The notes under the pieces: generated by a model
What the model was told of the DNA's origin: nothing
Database searches by the model: none
Seen by the model: only the letters and a program-made list of their open reading frames with translations
Shown here: one piece after another, positions 13,434 to 14,562 of the stretch
Numbering within the stretch: position 1 is the first letter of the stretch
Layout of the letters: every line of letters begins with the position of its first letter
Assembly (NCBI GenBank): GCA_020429465.1
Contig: JAGQLH010000029.1
Coordinates: 1-14,562, forward strand
Reading direction: 5' to 3'
From: Candidatus Dojkabacteria bacterium
GTDB taxonomy: Bacteria; Patescibacteriota; Dojkabacteria; B142; WJKM01
Length of the DNA stretch: 14,562 nucleotides
Made by a program: the position numbers and the translations under genes

Positions 13434-14562
13434 TTATATACTAGTTCTAAGTATATACCCTTTACCTTTCTTTGTTTCAATATATTTAGAACTAAGCCCT
13501 TTCTCAACTAGAAACTTACGTAATTTTGATATTTGTTTATCTATAGCATAATCAGAATATTTATCAAGATGTTTATCACCCCATATAGCGCTCGCGATAT
13601 CATCACGAGTAACTACTCGATCTTTGTGAGCAGCCAATACACGTAATAATTTATCTAAACTAGGGGTAAGCTCATGAAGATCAATTGTTTGTACACCAAT
13701 TTGAATATAATCTTCATGCGTTTGCCGTTCAGGTAATATTGTTCTTTGAATATATTTCTCCAATACCGGAATTCCAATTTTATTACTATGCGGAAGAATA
13801 ATTTTAGTATCCTCTAGAAACTGCCGCTGTAACCTATTAGAAATTGAGTATCGCTTTTTTAATAAAGAATTTAGTACAGCAGTCTGATTAATTTCCCCAA
13901 TACTTTCCCATGATTCATGTAATTTCCATTCAATTTCATAATTTTCAAATATACTTTGTTCTGAAGGCATCTTCACTCCAGCTTCTATACTGTCTGAAAG
14001 AGCAAAAAACAATGCTGGGTTTCCACCTGTGTAGGCATATATTTCCAAAAGTAGCTCATGCGAATATCTATCTCCGTACTTACTCAAAGCTAATTTTAAG
14101 AGCTCTTCTTCTGAATATGCAGGGATAATAAAAAAGTTAAAAAAATGCGAAAAGAGCTTATTCATACCTTCATACGCTTTTGTATGATAGGGATTCAAAT
14201 ACTCATCCGAAATAAGGGCACTCGTAACAATAATCTCAGGAATAGTCGCCTGAATAGAAAGTATCTTATCAAGTGTGAAAAAGAATGAGTTGGAGTAATT
14301 TTTACATCTATGGAATTCATCAAATACTATAAATATCTCATCCTGCTTATTTGGCATTTTCTGAGATTTAAACATATTCACCCCTGCTTTAAAAATACTG
14401 AATGCAGCATAGGGATCATCTATCTGGTCCATCTGCAGAGGCATATACCCAAAAGATTTTAGTATTGCATTCATAACCTCTAGGAGAACATAATTTTCTT
14501 CTGAATTTGGGAGATTTATGTAATTCAGATAATGGATCTTGGTACTTTTATGTTCTAAGAAT
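13434..14562 (-). CDS. AAA/STAND-like ATPase fused to OmpR-type winged helix (N-terminus beyond right edge)
   Basis: The frame is open through the right edge, so at least 29 residues lie upstream of the Met encoded at 14472-14474, which is an internal residue and not the start. About 375 residues are visible. Walker B is IFIVFDEFH (visible residues about 76-84). IIVTSALISD fits sensor 1, SEEELLKLAL the following helix, and YTGGNPALF the helical-bundle GGNP motif of ORC/STAND ATPases. The Walker A loop must lie beyond the window. The last 75 residues form a PhoB/OmpR winged helix: LTPSLDKLLRVLAAHKDRVVTRDDIASAIWG, then IDKQISKLRKFL and the wing IETKKGKGYIL. This is an ATP-driven DNA-binding switch protein, perhaps an SARP/MalT-like regulator with reversed domain order. 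The ligand and targets are unknown. Confidence 0.8.
   Translation of the reverse strand, partial: FLEHKSTKIHYLNYINLPNSEENYVLLEVMNAILKSFGYMPLQMDQIDDPYAAFSIFKAGVNMFKSQKMPNKQDEIFIVFDEFHRCKNYSNSFFFTLDKILSIQATIPEIIVTSALISDEYLNPYHTKAYEGMNKLFSHFFNFFIIPAYSEEELLKLALSKYGDRYSHELLLEIYAYTGGNPALFFALSDSIEAGVKMPSEQSIFENYEIEWKLHESWESIGEINQTAVLNSLLKKRYSISNRLQRQFLEDTKIILPHSNKIGIPVLEKYIQRTILPERQTHEDYIQIGVQTIDLHELTPSLDKLLRVLAAHKDRVVTRDDIASAIWGDKHLDKYSDYAIDKQISKLRKFLVEKGLSSKYIETKKGKGYILRTSI

Noticed and set aside
14472..14474. Met at 14474 as the start of the ATPase-winged-helix protein
   Set aside because: The frame stays open for another 29 codons to the window edge, Walker B follows without any Walker A, and the upstream residues read as normal ATPase sequence.
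1..14562. tRNA genes, CRISPR arrays, insertion sequences or att sites
   Set aside because: No cloverleaf, regularly spaced repeats, transposase or integrase motifs or flanking duplications were seen on either strand. All gene-free stretches are under 300 bp.

Overview
The window is an AT-rich (roughly two-thirds A+T by eye), gene-dense bacterial chromosome segment with 17 protein genes, one riboswitch, no rRNA or tRNA, no insertion sequence and no CRISPR array. Genes are short and tightly packed, often tail-to-tail with overlapping stop codons, and most starts lack a clear Shine-Dalgarno. TGA serves as a true stop (thioredoxin-like gene, sigma factor), so the code is not that of Gracilibacteria/SR1. 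Small genes, a surface-protein bias and apparent dependence on imported riboflavin suggest a streamlined, host- or community-dependent bacterium such as a Candidate Phyla Radiation (Patescibacteria) member. That placement is inference; no ribosomal marker is present.

Layout. 1-509 (-): 5' part of miaA (tRNA modification), running off the left edge. 659-1615 (+): membrane-anchored DUF3179 protein that has lost the family's cysteine motif. 1612-2031 (-): small secreted SLT-type lytic transglycosylase, overlapping it by 4 nt. 2137-2264: a canonical FMN riboswitch preceding an EamA/DMT transporter (2335-3264, +), most simply a flavin importer. 3342-3905 (+): membrane PH-domain protein. 3902-4210 (-): cupin. 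4295-5476 (+): secreted protein with three SLH repeats and a CAP domain. A perfect 16-bp hairpin separates it from a DoxX-like protein with cysteine-rich termini (5531-5944, -). 6031-6240 (-): 69-residue orphan. 6381-10491 (+): eukaryote-type hexokinase homologue, DipZ-type thioredoxin-fold protein, and a polytopic GT-C-like glycosyltransferase. 12211-10494 (-): ECF sigma factor translationally coupled to a membrane FecR/Ig-like protein. 13399-12283 (-): msrB followed 1 nt later by a SAM methyltransferase. 13434 to the right edge (-): AAA/STAND-like ATPase fused to an OmpR-type winged helix.

How the parts may fit together. Many products act at the envelope: transglycosylase, SLH-CAP protein, GT-C glycosyltransferase, DUF3179 protein, PH protein, and the sigma factor with its membrane partner. 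A second theme is thiol redox and sulfur: MsrB, the CxxC thioredoxin-like protein, and the cysteine-clustered DoxX-like protein. A third is salvage: riboflavin uptake under FMN control and a sugar-kinase-like protein. The most noteworthy items are the riboswitch-transporter unit with a candidate translational switch, the divergent hexokinase, the cysteine-less DUF3179 protein, the ATPase-winged-helix fusion, and a leader motif shared by msrB and the small orphan gene.
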